This document shows, piece after piece, positions 45,946 to 55,612 of a DNA stretch of 64,000 nucleotides. How positions within the stretch are numbered: position 1 is the first letter of the stretch; the number at the start of each line of letters is the position of its first letter. Both the position numbers and the translations under genes were made by a program. The notes beneath the pieces were generated by a model. That model ran no database searches. It worked only from the letters and a program-made list of their open reading frames with translations, and was not told where the DNA came from. Source of the stretch: PZPK01 sp965230795. Its GTDB lineage: Bacteria; Pseudomonadota; Gammaproteobacteria; Pseudomonadales; Oleiphilaceae. The DNA lies in assembly GCA_965230795.1 (NCBI GenBank), contig OZ246020.1, positions 2,542,001 through 2,606,000 on the forward strand, in the 5' to 3' direction.

Positions 45946-45969
45946 CCACCTTTTCCTAAGCCAAAAACA

Positions 45970-45997
45970 AAAAAGCAGCGCTGTAGCGCTGCTTTTT
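45970..45997. terminator. Bidirectional rho-independent terminator
   Basis: AAAAGCAGCGCT (45971-45982), GT loop, AGCGCTGCTTTT (45985-45996), with extra A and T on either side. It separates the convergent kinase (+) and MshEN-like (-) genes. Confidence 0.88.
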
Positions 45998-46013
45998 ATA
46001 TTTCTAGAATGAT

Positions 46014-46808
46014 TTATGGCTTCGCGGATATCGTGTAGCTTGAATTCGCGCCATAGCGAATGTCTGACATATAGATGCTTCCCATGGTGGGACCACTATC
46101 ATTCCCTTTTACACGAATATCTTCCATGGCTATGCGTTCAATTTCGGTAGGCATGTAAAACTTCATCTTGCCACCCTCCAGAAACTCCATCTTCGGACGC
46201 CCTTCCTGGTACTTAACACCTTCAATGGAAATGTTCGCTTCGATCAGGTTGGAGATAGGCCCTACGCCTGCCATAGTCAGAACAGTATCAGCCAACTCAT
46301 ACGCGATCTGTTCATCATCCTGCTCTTCATAATTTTCATCATCGCGATATTTGTGACGGAGCCCGGCTGCAACCGCATCGGCGTTTTGCCCCATGGTGAA
46401 ACTCACACCAGGCATAATACCCTGCGCGTTCACGCCTTCCAGCTCTTCATCCGTCATGGCCTGCAAACCACCCAGACGCCCCATTTCAGCGGCTGAAATT
46501 TCTACTTTGGTGGAGCTAACAGGAAGACCCGCGACAGGACTTGCCGCAAATGCCATCATGGGCTGAAACGGCGCAGCCACCATTGTGACAACAGCTGCCG
46601 CATATCGATATCGAGTCTGGTGTTTCAGCGTTCGCTTCAGGTTTTTCTCTGAGATCCAGCCTTTTTCCAGCAGAACCTCACCAAGCAGAGTATTGTTTTG
46701 CGCCTGAAGCTTCAGAGCCTCATCTAACTGCTGCTCAGTAATATAGCCGCGATTGACGAGAAGACGACCAAGCCTGGATTTTTGTACCTGTTCATGCCGA
46801 TTCATCAT
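46014..46808 (-). CDS. MshEN-like c-di-GMP-binding module fused to an exported domain
   Basis: Protein of 264 residues with an unusual layout. I start it at the ATG at 46808, with GGGGGA 5 bases upstream; the frame is open to 46832. Residues 12-35 and 41-64 are two copies of the pattern RLGxxLxxxGxxxxxxLxxxLxxQ (second copy LLGEVL...), the c-di-GMP-binding signature of MshE/GspE N-terminal domains. Directly after, RYRY and a hydrophobic stretch (70-88) end in AFAA-SP, looking like a signal peptide with a cleavage site or a membrane anchor. The rest resembles exported DUF6160-like proteins (AEMGRLGGLQAMTDEELEGVNAQG), ending in beta-rich sequence. No ATPase domain follows, unlike real GspE or PilB. 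Function unknown; the domain reading is by pattern. Confidence 0.72.
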   Translation of the reverse strand: MMNRHEQVQKSRLGRLLVNRGYITEQQLDEALKLQAQNNTLLGEVLLEKGWISEKNLKRTLKHQTRYRYAAAVVTMVAAPFQPMMAFAASPVAGLPVSSTKVEISAAEMGRLGGLQAMTDEELEGVNAQGIMPGVSFTMGQNADAVAAGLRHKYRDDENYEEQDDEQIAYELADTVLTMAGVGPISNLIEANISIEGVKYQEGRPKMEFLEGGKMKFYMPTEIERIAMEDIRVKGNDSGPTMGSIYMSDIRYGANSSYTISAKP

Positions 46809-47076
46809 GTATTTCCCCCGAAATCGAATCATCGTTCTGACGTGTGGACAAAATCATAATGGACCGCGATCGATTCAATGTATATGACAAAAGCTTTGCG
46901 CAAGGTAACCGAATGTTATGCTCTGTCGGCAAGTGTTAAGCCTTCAAAAAAGGGCTGCAAGAATGAATAGACTGAGGTGTAATAAGCTATTAATATTCCA
47001 GTCTTTTTCATAAGTTTGAAAGAACATTTCCGTTTTCGCTTTTTGAAACAAAACCAATGAAACAAGGGATGCTGAT

Positions 47077-47661
47077 ATGCGACTGTTTTTAGTTTTTGTG
47101 TACTGTTTAACATTGTGCCTATCAATAGCACATGCAGAAGAAACCGATAACCCAACTGTTATAGTAAAAACCAATAAGGGCGAATTAGCGATCCGACTGT
47201 TTGCTGATAAAGCCCCCGAAACGGTCAAAAATTTTCTGCACTATGTGGAGGAAGGCTTTTATAACGGCACCGTGTTTCATCGAGTCATCCCGAACTTTAT
47301 GATTCAGGGTGGTGGTTTTGATACAAAATACCGTCGCAAACAAACTAAAGCACCTATCAAAAACGAAGCCAGCCCTTTCATTCCCAATAAGCGGGGCAGT
47401 GTAGCGATGGCGCGCACCTCAGACCCCAATTCCGCCACTTCTCAGTTTTTTATTAATGTCGTCAACAATCGCTACCTGAATAAAACATCGAGCAATGCGG
47501 GTTATGCCGTGTTTGGCGAAGTTATCGAAGGAATGGGGATTGCCGACCAGATTTCAAAACTGGATACCGGTTCATATCAAGGCATGCAAAACGTACCCAA
47601 GCTTCCGGTTGTTATCGAATCCATAGAACTCGTTTCAAACGCAAACGATGGTCAACAGTAA
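47077..47661 (+). CDS. ppiA: Periplasmic peptidyl-prolyl cis-trans isomerase, cyclophilin type
   Basis: Folding catalyst of 194 residues. The signal peptide ends at SIAHA (about residue 20). The cyclophilin core shows KAPETVKNFLHYVEEGFYNGTVFHRVIPNFMIQGG with the catalytic Arg of FHRV, then ATSQFFINV and FGEVIEGM. It is close to PpiA in length. Its 3' end overlaps the start of mnmC by 14 bases. Confidence 0.93.
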   Translation: MRLFLVFVYCLTLCLSIAHAEETDNPTVIVKTNKGELAIRLFADKAPETVKNFLHYVEEGFYNGTVFHRVIPNFMIQGGGFDTKYRRKQTKAPIKNEASPFIPNKRGSVAMARTSDPNSATSQFFINVVNNRYLNKTSSNAGYAVFGEVIEGMGIADQISKLDTGSYQGMQNVPKLPVVIESIELVSNANDGQQ

Positions 47662-49699
47662 AGAAGTGACAGATTCTCCTCAAAACGTTCGGCACGCCGC
47701 ACTAACATGGAAGGGAGATGTACCCTTCTCAGAAAAACACCAGGATGTGTATTTCAGCCAGGACAACGGCCTGGAAGAAAGTCGATACGTTTTCTTGCGA
47801 GGCAATCAAATCGAAGAACGTCTGCGAAACCGGAGCGCAGACTCAACGTTCACGATAGCAGAGAGTGGCTTTGGTACGGGACTTAATTTTATAGCAACGT
47901 GGTTAGCATGGCGTCAGCTGCCTATGCCCCGTCCCGCTCTATATTACATTTCCTTTGAGAAATACCCACTGACGCGCACGGATCTTGAGCATGCGCTGTC
48001 ATCCTGGCCCGGAGTAGAGGAACTTTCCGAAGCGCTAAGGGATGCCTACCCCCCACTCATATCAGGACGCCATACCCTCTGCTTCGAACACGGAAAAGTC
48101 CGGCTCGGCCTTGTACTGGGAGATATCAATGAAGCACTTCCGCAGCAGGTGTTTAAAGCCGATGCCTGGTACCTGGATGGATTTTCACCCTCAAAAAATC
48201 CATCTATGTGGACTGACTTACTGTTTGAGGAAATGGCCAGGCACTCCCACCTGGATACTACCTTCGCCACCTTCTCAGCAGCAGGATTTGTAAGAAGAGG
48301 ACTTGCGCGCGCCGGCTTTGCGGTCAGTAAAGTACCTGGCTTTGGCCGTAAACGGGAGATGCTCACCGGATACATGACCGAGGCCAGAGCTATGGACAAA
48401 CCTGAACCGGAGCCATTATGGCCATACTCACACGCAGCGCCGGTCAATACGCAGCCCCACATAACCACTGGGCAAACCAGTAAGCAATATGACATTGCCA
48501 TCATCGGCGCGGGATTGGCAGGGATTTGCGTTGCGGCTTTAGCCAGTGAAAAAGGTCTTCGTATCGCCCTGATCGAGAAATCCACACAACTGCTTGGTGG
48601 TGCCAGCGGACAATCGCAACTGGCGATGTACGCCAAGCTGCCAGCCCAACACAATAAAGAGCTTCGCCTTCTGCTTCATGGCCTGAGTTACAGTCAATCA
48701 TTCTTTAAGCGCCTTCAGGCCAGATATCCCGACACTCCATTCTGGCATCCAACGGGCCTTATGCAGCTAGCCTGGAACGAAAAAGAGCGCCAAAGACAAG
48801 ATCGTTTGCTAAATGCACTCGGCTTACCTGCAGATTTCATGACCTCTTTAAACTCGCTGCAGGCTTCAGAAAAAAGTGGCTTGGACGTTGAGACCTCAGC
48901 GCTTTGGTTCCCCCGGTGCGGATGGCTGGATCCAAAGATTTTTGCCCAACAGATTTCAAACTCAAAAAACATCGAGATATTTACCGGGCAGCGAGCGACG
49001 CAGATTAGCCAGGAAGATGATTCAAACTGGCTGATCCAAACCCATGGAACGGCACCATCCAGTCTCATTGCCAGACAGGTGGTAGTCGCAAATGCCAATG
49101 AACTAAAAACACTGCTGCCGGATATTTACTTGCCCCTTAAACCGCTTCGGGGACAAGTCACTACCCTCTATAACCCAGAACTTCCTACCCCCAACTGTGT
49201 CGTTTGTGGAGAAGGTTACTTATGTCCCGGCGCGGGTTACTCCCATCATATCGGCGCTACCTATGACCTGGAAAACCCAAGCCCAATCGTTACTGCACAG
49301 GACAATCTAAAGAATATTGATAGTGTACAACGCTGGCTTCCAAACTGGCTCAAAAACAAACCGGAAGCTGAAAAAATGGAAGGTTCTGCCGGGTTGAGAT
49401 GCACACTTCCAGACTATCAGCCTGTGGCAGGCAAACTGTTTATTGAGTCGAAAATGAGAGAGCGCTTTGCACCAATCAGAGATAATGCAAAGGCCTGCAA
49501 TGATACCTACGGTGATTACTTCGACAACTTCTTTCTAAGCGTGGGACATGGCTCAAAAGGTCTGATCACGGCACCTATCTGTGCCGAACTGATCATTTCA
49601 AAACTAAGCGAGCAACCGGCACCATTCAGCGATGAGCTTGAAAGAATGGTTTCCCCGGCACGCTTTTTAATCAAAGACCTTATTAAGAAGAAAACCTAG
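47648..49699 (+). CDS. mnmC: Bifunctional tRNA U34 modification enzyme MnmC
   Basis: Completes the 5-methylaminomethyl-(2-thio)uridine modification at the wobble base. The 683-residue protein has two parts. An N-terminal SAM methyltransferase (about 1-255) carries AESGFGTGLNFIATW and YLDGFSPSKNPSMW. A C-terminal FAD oxidase (about 275-683) carries the motif DIAIIGAGLAGICVAALASEKG, GGASGQSQLAMYAKL and SVGHGSKGLITAPICAEL. Both are intact, so the fused form is present. Size matches the family. It overlaps the ppiA-type gene by 14 bases, implying coexpression. Confidence 0.96.
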   Translation: MVNSKEVTDSPQNVRHAALTWKGDVPFSEKHQDVYFSQDNGLEESRYVFLRGNQIEERLRNRSADSTFTIAESGFGTGLNFIATWLAWRQLPMPRPALYYISFEKYPLTRTDLEHALSSWPGVEELSEALRDAYPPLISGRHTLCFEHGKVRLGLVLGDINEALPQQVFKADAWYLDGFSPSKNPSMWTDLLFEEMARHSHLDTTFATFSAAGFVRRGLARAGFAVSKVPGFGRKREMLTGYMTEARAMDKPEPEPLWPYSHAAPVNTQPHITTGQTSKQYDIAIIGAGLAGICVAALASEKGLRIALIEKSTQLLGGASGQSQLAMYAKLPAQHNKELRLLLHGLSYSQSFFKRLQARYPDTPFWHPTGLMQLAWNEKERQRQDRLLNALGLPADFMTSLNSLQASEKSGLDVETSALWFPRCGWLDPKIFAQQISNSKNIEIFTGQRATQISQEDDSNWLIQTHGTAPSSLIARQVVVANANELKTLLPDIYLPLKPLRGQVTTLYNPELPTPNCVVCGEGYLCPGAGYSHHIGATYDLENPSPIVTAQDNLKNIDSVQRWLPNWLKNKPEAEKMEGSAGLRCTLPDYQPVAGKLFIESKMRERFAPIRDNAKACNDTYGDYFDNFFLSVGHGSKGLITAPICAELIISKLSEQPAPFSDELERMVSPARFLIKDLIKKKT

Positions 49700-49724
49700 C
49701 TAAGCTCCATGCTACCAGGACAAG

Positions 49725-52283
49725 CTATGGATCCAGGGTAAGCTTACGCCCTTCAGGCGTAAACGGTGAGATTCGATAGCGAGTACGACCGGAACCATCG
49801 GTATAATTCTCGCTCCACAACACCATAAACTTCCTGTCACTTACTTCTTCAATATCAATTACTTGATCCTCACCGGCAGTGCCAAATTGTAAATTTTTTG
49901 TAATTCTTGGTACTTGAGAATCCTCAGTTGAAAGATAGGCAACAAAGGCATCACTTCCGCTGCCACCCTTGGCGCCTCCCGTTTCAAACTCACCTAGCGT
50001 CTCTCCAGCCGTAACCAGAATATCTTCTTCAGACAAAACACTTAGCGCACGTCCAAAATCATCTGAGCTCGTTGCAATGACAGTACTTCCTAAAAAGTCA
50101 CCCTCCACACCATAGGCAAGGAGCTGCGCATCTTCAGACAACGAGCTGTTCAGGTTTCCTGAAGGTAACTCCGATACACTGTTGAGCAAGCTGTAAACAA
50201 CAGAACCTGTTTTATCGAAGTCTATCGCGGCAGGGCTATCATCTCTGACCGATGAAATATTAACTGAATCAACACCCTCTACAGCCTGCCCACTTGTTGC
50301 TGTAAAAGTCGATACCTGCGAATCAATGTCGGTCGTACTAATCTGATTCAGTACAGCGATCTCAGATCGCCCCCTGGCCAAACCTACCGTTTTATCTTCT
50401 TCAGATGAGCCGACAAAGCGCGACCACGAAACAGATACCGGAGCGATAGCAATTTTATAGATAAAACCATCCTTCCCGCCGTTGTTGGGAAATTGACTTG
50501 GTACTCCATCAAATTGCGTCCCGTCAGTACTTCCATGTATGTAGAGATTTCCGGAATCATCGAAAGCAGCGCCTTCAACAATATCGTCTCCCTCAGTTCC
50601 AAACTGGTACATATCGTCGAGCTCGAACATACCTGTGTCATTATCTTCAACATAAACCGAAACTACAAAATCAATGCCTCCACGGTACAAATCGAAATCA
50701 TGGTCAGCATTTTCAACCATCAAACCATTCACATTCGAGACAACCGCAATCACGTCGTTGTTCTGAAACTGTGCAGAATCAAGCGCCCGAAAAGTCACAT
50801 CCAAGCCCGTTTTTGAAACCTCAATGGCTCCGCTTTCCAGCAGATCAAGTTGTTGCCCTGCCCTGGCATATCCTCTCACACCGGCAATGTCGTCACCGTT
50901 ATCTGATACACCACTAACACCTAATAAAAGCCTTCCCTTCGGCGAGACATCCAGATCGACAGCTGACTCCAAATTCTCCTCGTAGGCAACAATTTCACTC
51001 TCCGTTCCCGAAGAAACTCCCCAATAATTGGCTGTAACGCGACTAGGCTCCACATTCAGAAAATCATCAAGTTCTGTAGCGATTACCACCGTTCCATCAT
51101 TCAACTTGAGACCATCAGCAGGTTCAATGAGCCGAATCGTATAATTGGCAGTGGTTTCACCAATATCAAAGGAAATAACACCATCCGCCGGCAACAGTTC
51201 GTACTCTGACAATTCAGCGGTAGTTTCAGATAATACCGGGCTCACATTCAAAGTCAGAGGGACGTCATGTACATTGCTCAGCCTTACCGGAACAACAACC
51301 TGCTCACCCACATTAATCGTTGCCGTGACGGGGTCCAGAATAACCCGGGGTTCATCATCATTCAGGTTCACTGTAATTGAGAGGTTTTCCGAATCAACTA
51401 AAGCGCCCTGACGGTCAACAAATTCAAACTGGAACTGCTCAATGGAATCTTCAATAACCGCATCATCAACAACGTAGGCATAAACAAAGCAGTTTCCCTG
51501 CCCCTGCTCAAATACGATTGAACGCTGTTCTTCGATAAAGTCTACACCCGGTCTCGCCGCGCCCCTGTTTACAGGGTCCCTCTCTCCCAAGTCTTCACGA
51601 TACCGTGACCTTACTTCATAAAAAAGTTCAGTTCTGAAAGCGACCGGACGATCAAGCTGTACGCGAATTGCAACGGGATAAACCGACTTTCCGTCTATTT
51701 CGGTAGGTGTCAGATTCAGTTCTGTCGCTTGAGGACAAATTGTTTCATCTCCTCCCGCCGCTGCATCTACAAGCCTTTGGTAGTCGGTAACACTGCTCAA
51801 TCCTTCAGTGGCGTTCAATGCATCCCCAATTGCCTCTAGGGTGTTCTTGAGCAGAACTGCATCGTAAATCTGAACGCGAGAGTTTTTACCATCAGTAATT
51901 TCGATTCCAAATTGAATACCTCTGCGAGAAACCGAATCAAAATCGACTCCTTCCGGTAACTCTGGCACCCCATACAGTATGAAACCCGACTTCTCACCAT
52001 CCAGCACTCTGATTGAAAGCTCTACATGATTTTCTTCATCACCTACTGCGTCATTACCTGTATCGGGGTTTTGTATATAACGGTATTGGTAAGTCCCATC
52101 CCCTCCAGCAGCACCAAACTCATATTCAAACTCAACATCGTAATACAGGCTGAAGTCCCGCGGATCTTCACCGACGATTTCAAGCTCGTCTTCACTTAGG
52201 TGAGTTTCGCAACCGGAAAGCAGGATCAATAACGAAACAGCCAGGGTAGTGAAATTGAAAAGGCGCGTGATACGTAAGTCCAT
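49725..52283 (-). CDS. Large lipoprotein with Calx-beta-like and SBBP-type propeller repeats
   Basis: Lipoprotein of 852 residues; the signal ends LILLSGC (Cys about 25). The N-terminal part has beta-sandwich-like segments. Next come Calx-beta-like stretches (RPGVDFIEEQRSIVFEQGQ, ENLSITVNLNDDEPRV). From about residue 420 there are propeller-type repeats, including an SBBP-like unit (FGTEGDDIVEGAAFDDSGNLYIHGSTDG followed by GKDGFIYKI), repeated as RFVGSSEEDKTVGLA and QFGTAGEDQVIDIEE. It is acidic and probably sits at the outer membrane or periplasm. No close named relative was recognised. It is the third large beta-repeat lipoprotein in the window. Confidence 0.8.
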   Translation of the reverse strand: MDLRITRLFNFTTLAVSLLILLSGCETHLSEDELEIVGEDPRDFSLYYDVEFEYEFGAAGGDGTYQYRYIQNPDTGNDAVGDEENHVELSIRVLDGEKSGFILYGVPELPEGVDFDSVSRRGIQFGIEITDGKNSRVQIYDAVLLKNTLEAIGDALNATEGLSSVTDYQRLVDAAAGGDETICPQATELNLTPTEIDGKSVYPVAIRVQLDRPVAFRTELFYEVRSRYREDLGERDPVNRGAARPGVDFIEEQRSIVFEQGQGNCFVYAYVVDDAVIEDSIEQFQFEFVDRQGALVDSENLSITVNLNDDEPRVILDPVTATINVGEQVVVPVRLSNVHDVPLTLNVSPVLSETTAELSEYELLPADGVISFDIGETTANYTIRLIEPADGLKLNDGTVVIATELDDFLNVEPSRVTANYWGVSSGTESEIVAYEENLESAVDLDVSPKGRLLLGVSGVSDNGDDIAGVRGYARAGQQLDLLESGAIEVSKTGLDVTFRALDSAQFQNNDVIAVVSNVNGLMVENADHDFDLYRGGIDFVVSVYVEDNDTGMFELDDMYQFGTEGDDIVEGAAFDDSGNLYIHGSTDGTQFDGVPSQFPNNGGKDGFIYKIAIAPVSVSWSRFVGSSEEDKTVGLARGRSEIAVLNQISTTDIDSQVSTFTATSGQAVEGVDSVNISSVRDDSPAAIDFDKTGSVVYSLLNSVSELPSGNLNSSLSEDAQLLAYGVEGDFLGSTVIATSSDDFGRALSVLSEEDILVTAGETLGEFETGGAKGGSGSDAFVAYLSTEDSQVPRITKNLQFGTAGEDQVIDIEEVSDRKFMVLWSENYTDGSGRTRYRISPFTPEGRKLTLDP

Positions 52284-52419
52284 TAGACGCTCAAAGAGTA
52301 GGTTTTGTGGGTGTTATTGTGGATTTCGACCGAAAATCATATGCAATATAGCCTTGGAGTAACAGTGCCAGATCCGCGAAACCCATGCTGGTTCACACTT
52401 CTTGGCGTCTGCAAGGACA

Positions 52420-54432
52420 CTAGTCTTTTTCAATGAGTCTGAGTGCCTCGGACTCATCGATAACCTTCACTCCAAGATATTCGGCTTTGGTGAGCTTGGA
52501 TCCCGCTTTTTCGCCGGCAACAAGATAATCGGTTTTGTTTGACACACTGCCGCTTACCTTGGCTCCCGCGTCCATTAAGCGCGATTTCATTTCCTCTCTG
52601 CTTAAGTTTGGTAAGGTGCCGGTAATAACAAAGATTTTGCCTCGTAACTGTCCGGCTTTTTGCTGTACCACAACAGGTTGATAGGAAATTCCGCTATTCA
52701 TTAACTCATCGACAAGGCGCTGATTCCCTGGCGCATCGAAAAAATGGCGAATGTTGCTGGCAACCACCGGCCCAATATCGTCAACCTGACGCAATTGTTC
52801 TTCATTAGCCTTGGACAAAGCGTCTATGGAACCAAACGCTTGTGCCAAATTTCGGGCTGTCGCTTCACCTACCTCGCGGACACCAAGGGCAAAAATCAGA
52901 CGGGGCAGTGTGGTTTTCTTTGACGCCTCAATCGCATCAATTAGATTTTGTGACGACTTGTCGCCCATACGTTCAAGCAATTTTAGTTCCGCTGCAGTCA
53001 GCTGATAGATATCGACAACATCCTTGATAATCCCCTGGCTCACCAGCTGATCTACCAATTTGTCACCCAGTCCATCAATATCCATCGCTTTGCGGGATAC
53101 AAAGTGCTTGATGGATTCTTTCAATTGCGCCGGACAAAGCAGACTCCCAGTGCAACGCAGGGTCGCCTCTTCACCTTCTCGCTCCACTGGAGAACCACAT
53201 TCCGGGCAAACGTGCGGTACCTTTATCTCCTTGGTGTCTGGCGGACGATTTTCCTGAACGACTCTGGCCACTTTTGGAATGACATCACCGGCACGATGAA
53301 CAACGACCCGGTCACCAATTCGTACACCCAGCCTTTCAATTTCGTCCATATTGTGAAGCGTTGCGTTGCTGATCGTCACTCCACCCACGAATACCGGCTC
53401 CAGGCGCGCTACTGGCGTCAGAGCCCCGGTTCTGCCGACCTGAAATTCAACATCCCTGAGCACAGTAATCTCTTCCTGTGCTGGGAATTTAAAAGCAGTC
53501 GCCCAGCGAGGCGCCCTCGACAAAAAACCGAGCTGTTTCTGTAGCGCCAACTCATTAACCTTGTAAACAATCCCGTCAATCTCATATTCAAGACTGTCAC
53601 GCTTTTTAAGTAGGCGATCGTAATAGGCAATACAGGCCTCGATAGAGTCAAGCCTGGCCATCTCTGCGCTGATGGGAAGCCCCCACTCTTTGAGAGACTG
53701 CATCGTATCGTAGTGACTTTCCGGCAGTAGCGATTCGTCGCTCAAATACCCCACGGAGTAGGAACACATACGCAACTTACGCTTTGCCGTGATACTTGAA
53801 TCCAGTTGCCGCAGACTACCAGACGCAGCGTTGCGCGGATTTATCAGACGTTTGCCGCCACTCTGATCCGCTTCTTCGTTAAGCGCTTCAAAAACCGCTT
53901 TGGGCATAAAGATTTCACCGCGCACTTCCAGTTCAGCCGGATACCCACTTCCCCGAAGCTGAAGGGGAATTGACTGAATGGTTTTGACGTTGTGAGTAAT
54001 ATCCTCACCGGTTTCACCATCACCTCGTGTTGCCCCATACTCAAGATGGCCGTTACGGTAAAAAAGGCTAACGGCTACACCATCCATTTTGGGTTCGGCA
54101 ACAAGCTCGGTAAACCTTGTGGTATCGAGTCGTTCCTGAATACGCTTGCAGAAAGCCGCCAACTCTTCGCTGTTGAAAACATTGTCCAATGACAACATGG
54201 GCTGGCGATGGCGAATTTGTTTAAACGCATCAAGGGGCGGCGCTCCGACACGTTGGGTTGGTGAGTCAGGCACCAAAAGTTCCGGGTGCTGCGTCTCAAG
54301 CTCTTTCAGGCGTTTGAACAGCCGGTCATATTCGGCGTCGGGAATAGACGGTTCGTCTAGAACATAATACTTGTAATTATGATCATTCAGCGCTTCGCGG
54401 AGCGCGCTGATCTCTTGTTCGGGTGTCGACAT
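52420..54432 (-). CDS. ligA: NAD+-dependent DNA ligase
   Basis: Seals nicks in DNA using NAD+, essential in replication. It has 670 residues, normal for LigA. The adenylated lysine is K115 in AEPKMDGVAVS. The N-terminal NMN-binding domain (HNYKYYVLDEPSIPDAEYD), the four-Cys zinc finger (CPECGSP...LRCTGSLLCPAQ), helix-hairpin-helix region and C-terminal BRCT domain (GKIFVITGTLPNLSREEM) are all visible in order. It lies 24 bases after zipA on the same strand, the conserved zipA-ligA arrangement. Confidence 0.97.
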   Translation of the reverse strand: MSTPEQEISALREALNDHNYKYYVLDEPSIPDAEYDRLFKRLKELETQHPELLVPDSPTQRVGAPPLDAFKQIRHRQPMLSLDNVFNSEELAAFCKRIQERLDTTRFTELVAEPKMDGVAVSLFYRNGHLEYGATRGDGETGEDITHNVKTIQSIPLQLRGSGYPAELEVRGEIFMPKAVFEALNEEADQSGGKRLINPRNAASGSLRQLDSSITAKRKLRMCSYSVGYLSDESLLPESHYDTMQSLKEWGLPISAEMARLDSIEACIAYYDRLLKKRDSLEYEIDGIVYKVNELALQKQLGFLSRAPRWATAFKFPAQEEITVLRDVEFQVGRTGALTPVARLEPVFVGGVTISNATLHNMDEIERLGVRIGDRVVVHRAGDVIPKVARVVQENRPPDTKEIKVPHVCPECGSPVEREGEEATLRCTGSLLCPAQLKESIKHFVSRKAMDIDGLGDKLVDQLVSQGIIKDVVDIYQLTAAELKLLERMGDKSSQNLIDAIEASKKTTLPRLIFALGVREVGEATARNLAQAFGSIDALSKANEEQLRQVDDIGPVVASNIRHFFDAPGNQRLVDELMNSGISYQPVVVQQKAGQLRGKIFVITGTLPNLSREEMKSRLMDAGAKVSGSVSNKTDYLVAGEKAGSKLTKAEYLGVKVIDESEALRLIEKD

Positions 54433-54456
54433 CTACGGATAACTTCGGGGCTGGAT

Positions 54457-55323
54457 CTAGGCGCGGCTTTTTGACAGCTGTTTACGCTCGAATTCGCGAA
54501 TACGCTGCCTGCAATGCTCTATTGTCTGAGTCGTCATGACACTGCGTTGTTCGTCTTTCAGTTCGCCATTCAGGTTTTTTGCAAAACACTGCGCGGTTTC
54601 CAGCATATAGTCGAAAGCCTTCATGTAGTCTTTCGGACCAGGCAAACTCATAAAGAAACTGACCCCTGGCGTGCTCAGAGTATCGATTTTTTCAGGATCG
54701 AAATAGCCGGGCTCTACAGCATTTGCAACACTGAACTGAATAGGGCTTAACAAGTCATCTTCTTCATGACGGTGAAAGATGGACATATCTCCGTGGTCCA
54801 GCCCACAGGCTTCCAACAATTTTTTTATTGCAGCACCTTGAAACCAGGGTTCTCCTTTGGCGTGCACATTAATAACAATCACTTCCTCTGGCTCACCCAG
54901 GGCAACAGGATTGTCATCATTATTTGATTCCAAGGGAGCATTCACACTATGACCGGCATGTGCGACGGGGATATCTTCTGCTTTCCGGGACTTTTTGGAG
55001 CCACTTTCAGAAGCCACATAGTCTGAATCGATGCGATCTTCACGATCGGCGACTATTGGAGCAGCATCTTCGGAATCCGATATACCTGGTGCATCTGGAT
55101 CAACAGATTCTTCATTATCGTCTCTGGATACAATCCTTGCCCCACCGCTTGGTAACTCAGGATTGAAATCATCATCAATGGGGGTATTCGCGAAATCTCC
55201 CCCCATGTCCCTGGACATCTTCAAAGAGTCCATTCGGGCCAGACGCATACGCCTGTAGCCATCAATCAATATACCCAAAATAATGATGACGCCAACGACA
55301 ATTAGCCAATCTCGAAGATCCAT
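54457..55323 (-). CDS. zipA: Cell division protein ZipA
   Basis: Membrane-bound anchor for FtsZ at the division ring, 288 residues. An N-terminal transmembrane helix (WLIVVGVIIILGILIDG) is followed by a basic patch, a long acidic, proline-poor linker (about 40-145), and the C-terminal FtsZ-binding domain (VIVINVHAKGEPWFQGAAIKKL to the end). The overall plan and its place between smc and ligA support the call. A TATAAT box on - at 55529-55534 in the 289-base spacer upstream is a possible promoter, but no good -35 accompanies it. Confidence 0.94.
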   Translation of the reverse strand: MDLRDWLIVVGVIIILGILIDGYRRMRLARMDSLKMSRDMGGDFANTPIDDDFNPELPSGGARIVSRDDNEESVDPDAPGISDSEDAAPIVADREDRIDSDYVASESGSKKSRKAEDIPVAHAGHSVNAPLESNNDDNPVALGEPEEVIVINVHAKGEPWFQGAAIKKLLEACGLDHGDMSIFHRHEEDDLLSPIQFSVANAVEPGYFDPEKIDTLSTPGVSFFMSLPGPKDYMKAFDYMLETAQCFAKNLNGELKDEQRSVMTTQTIEHCRQRIREFERKQLSKSRA

Positions 55324-55612
55324 GTTGTATCGTTACTCTTATCTCTCAGTTTGTATCGGTTTGCCTTGGTATCTTGTAGTGCTTCGCCCAGCTAAATCAG
55401 GAAGACATTGCATGAAGACATTGGAGGAGTCCCCCTATAAAAAGCAATAGCAAGCCACCAGATTCAGGCCTCGAGCAATTCCCGTTGAGACCTGATTACG
55501 CCTGCTGAGCCCGTCTCAATATTTGAATTATAGTAGCGGGAAATTACGCTTTTCACCAATACGTATAGTTAATACTTTCGCTGTCATTGCCAAGCATCAA
55601 TTTCACTCTGAT

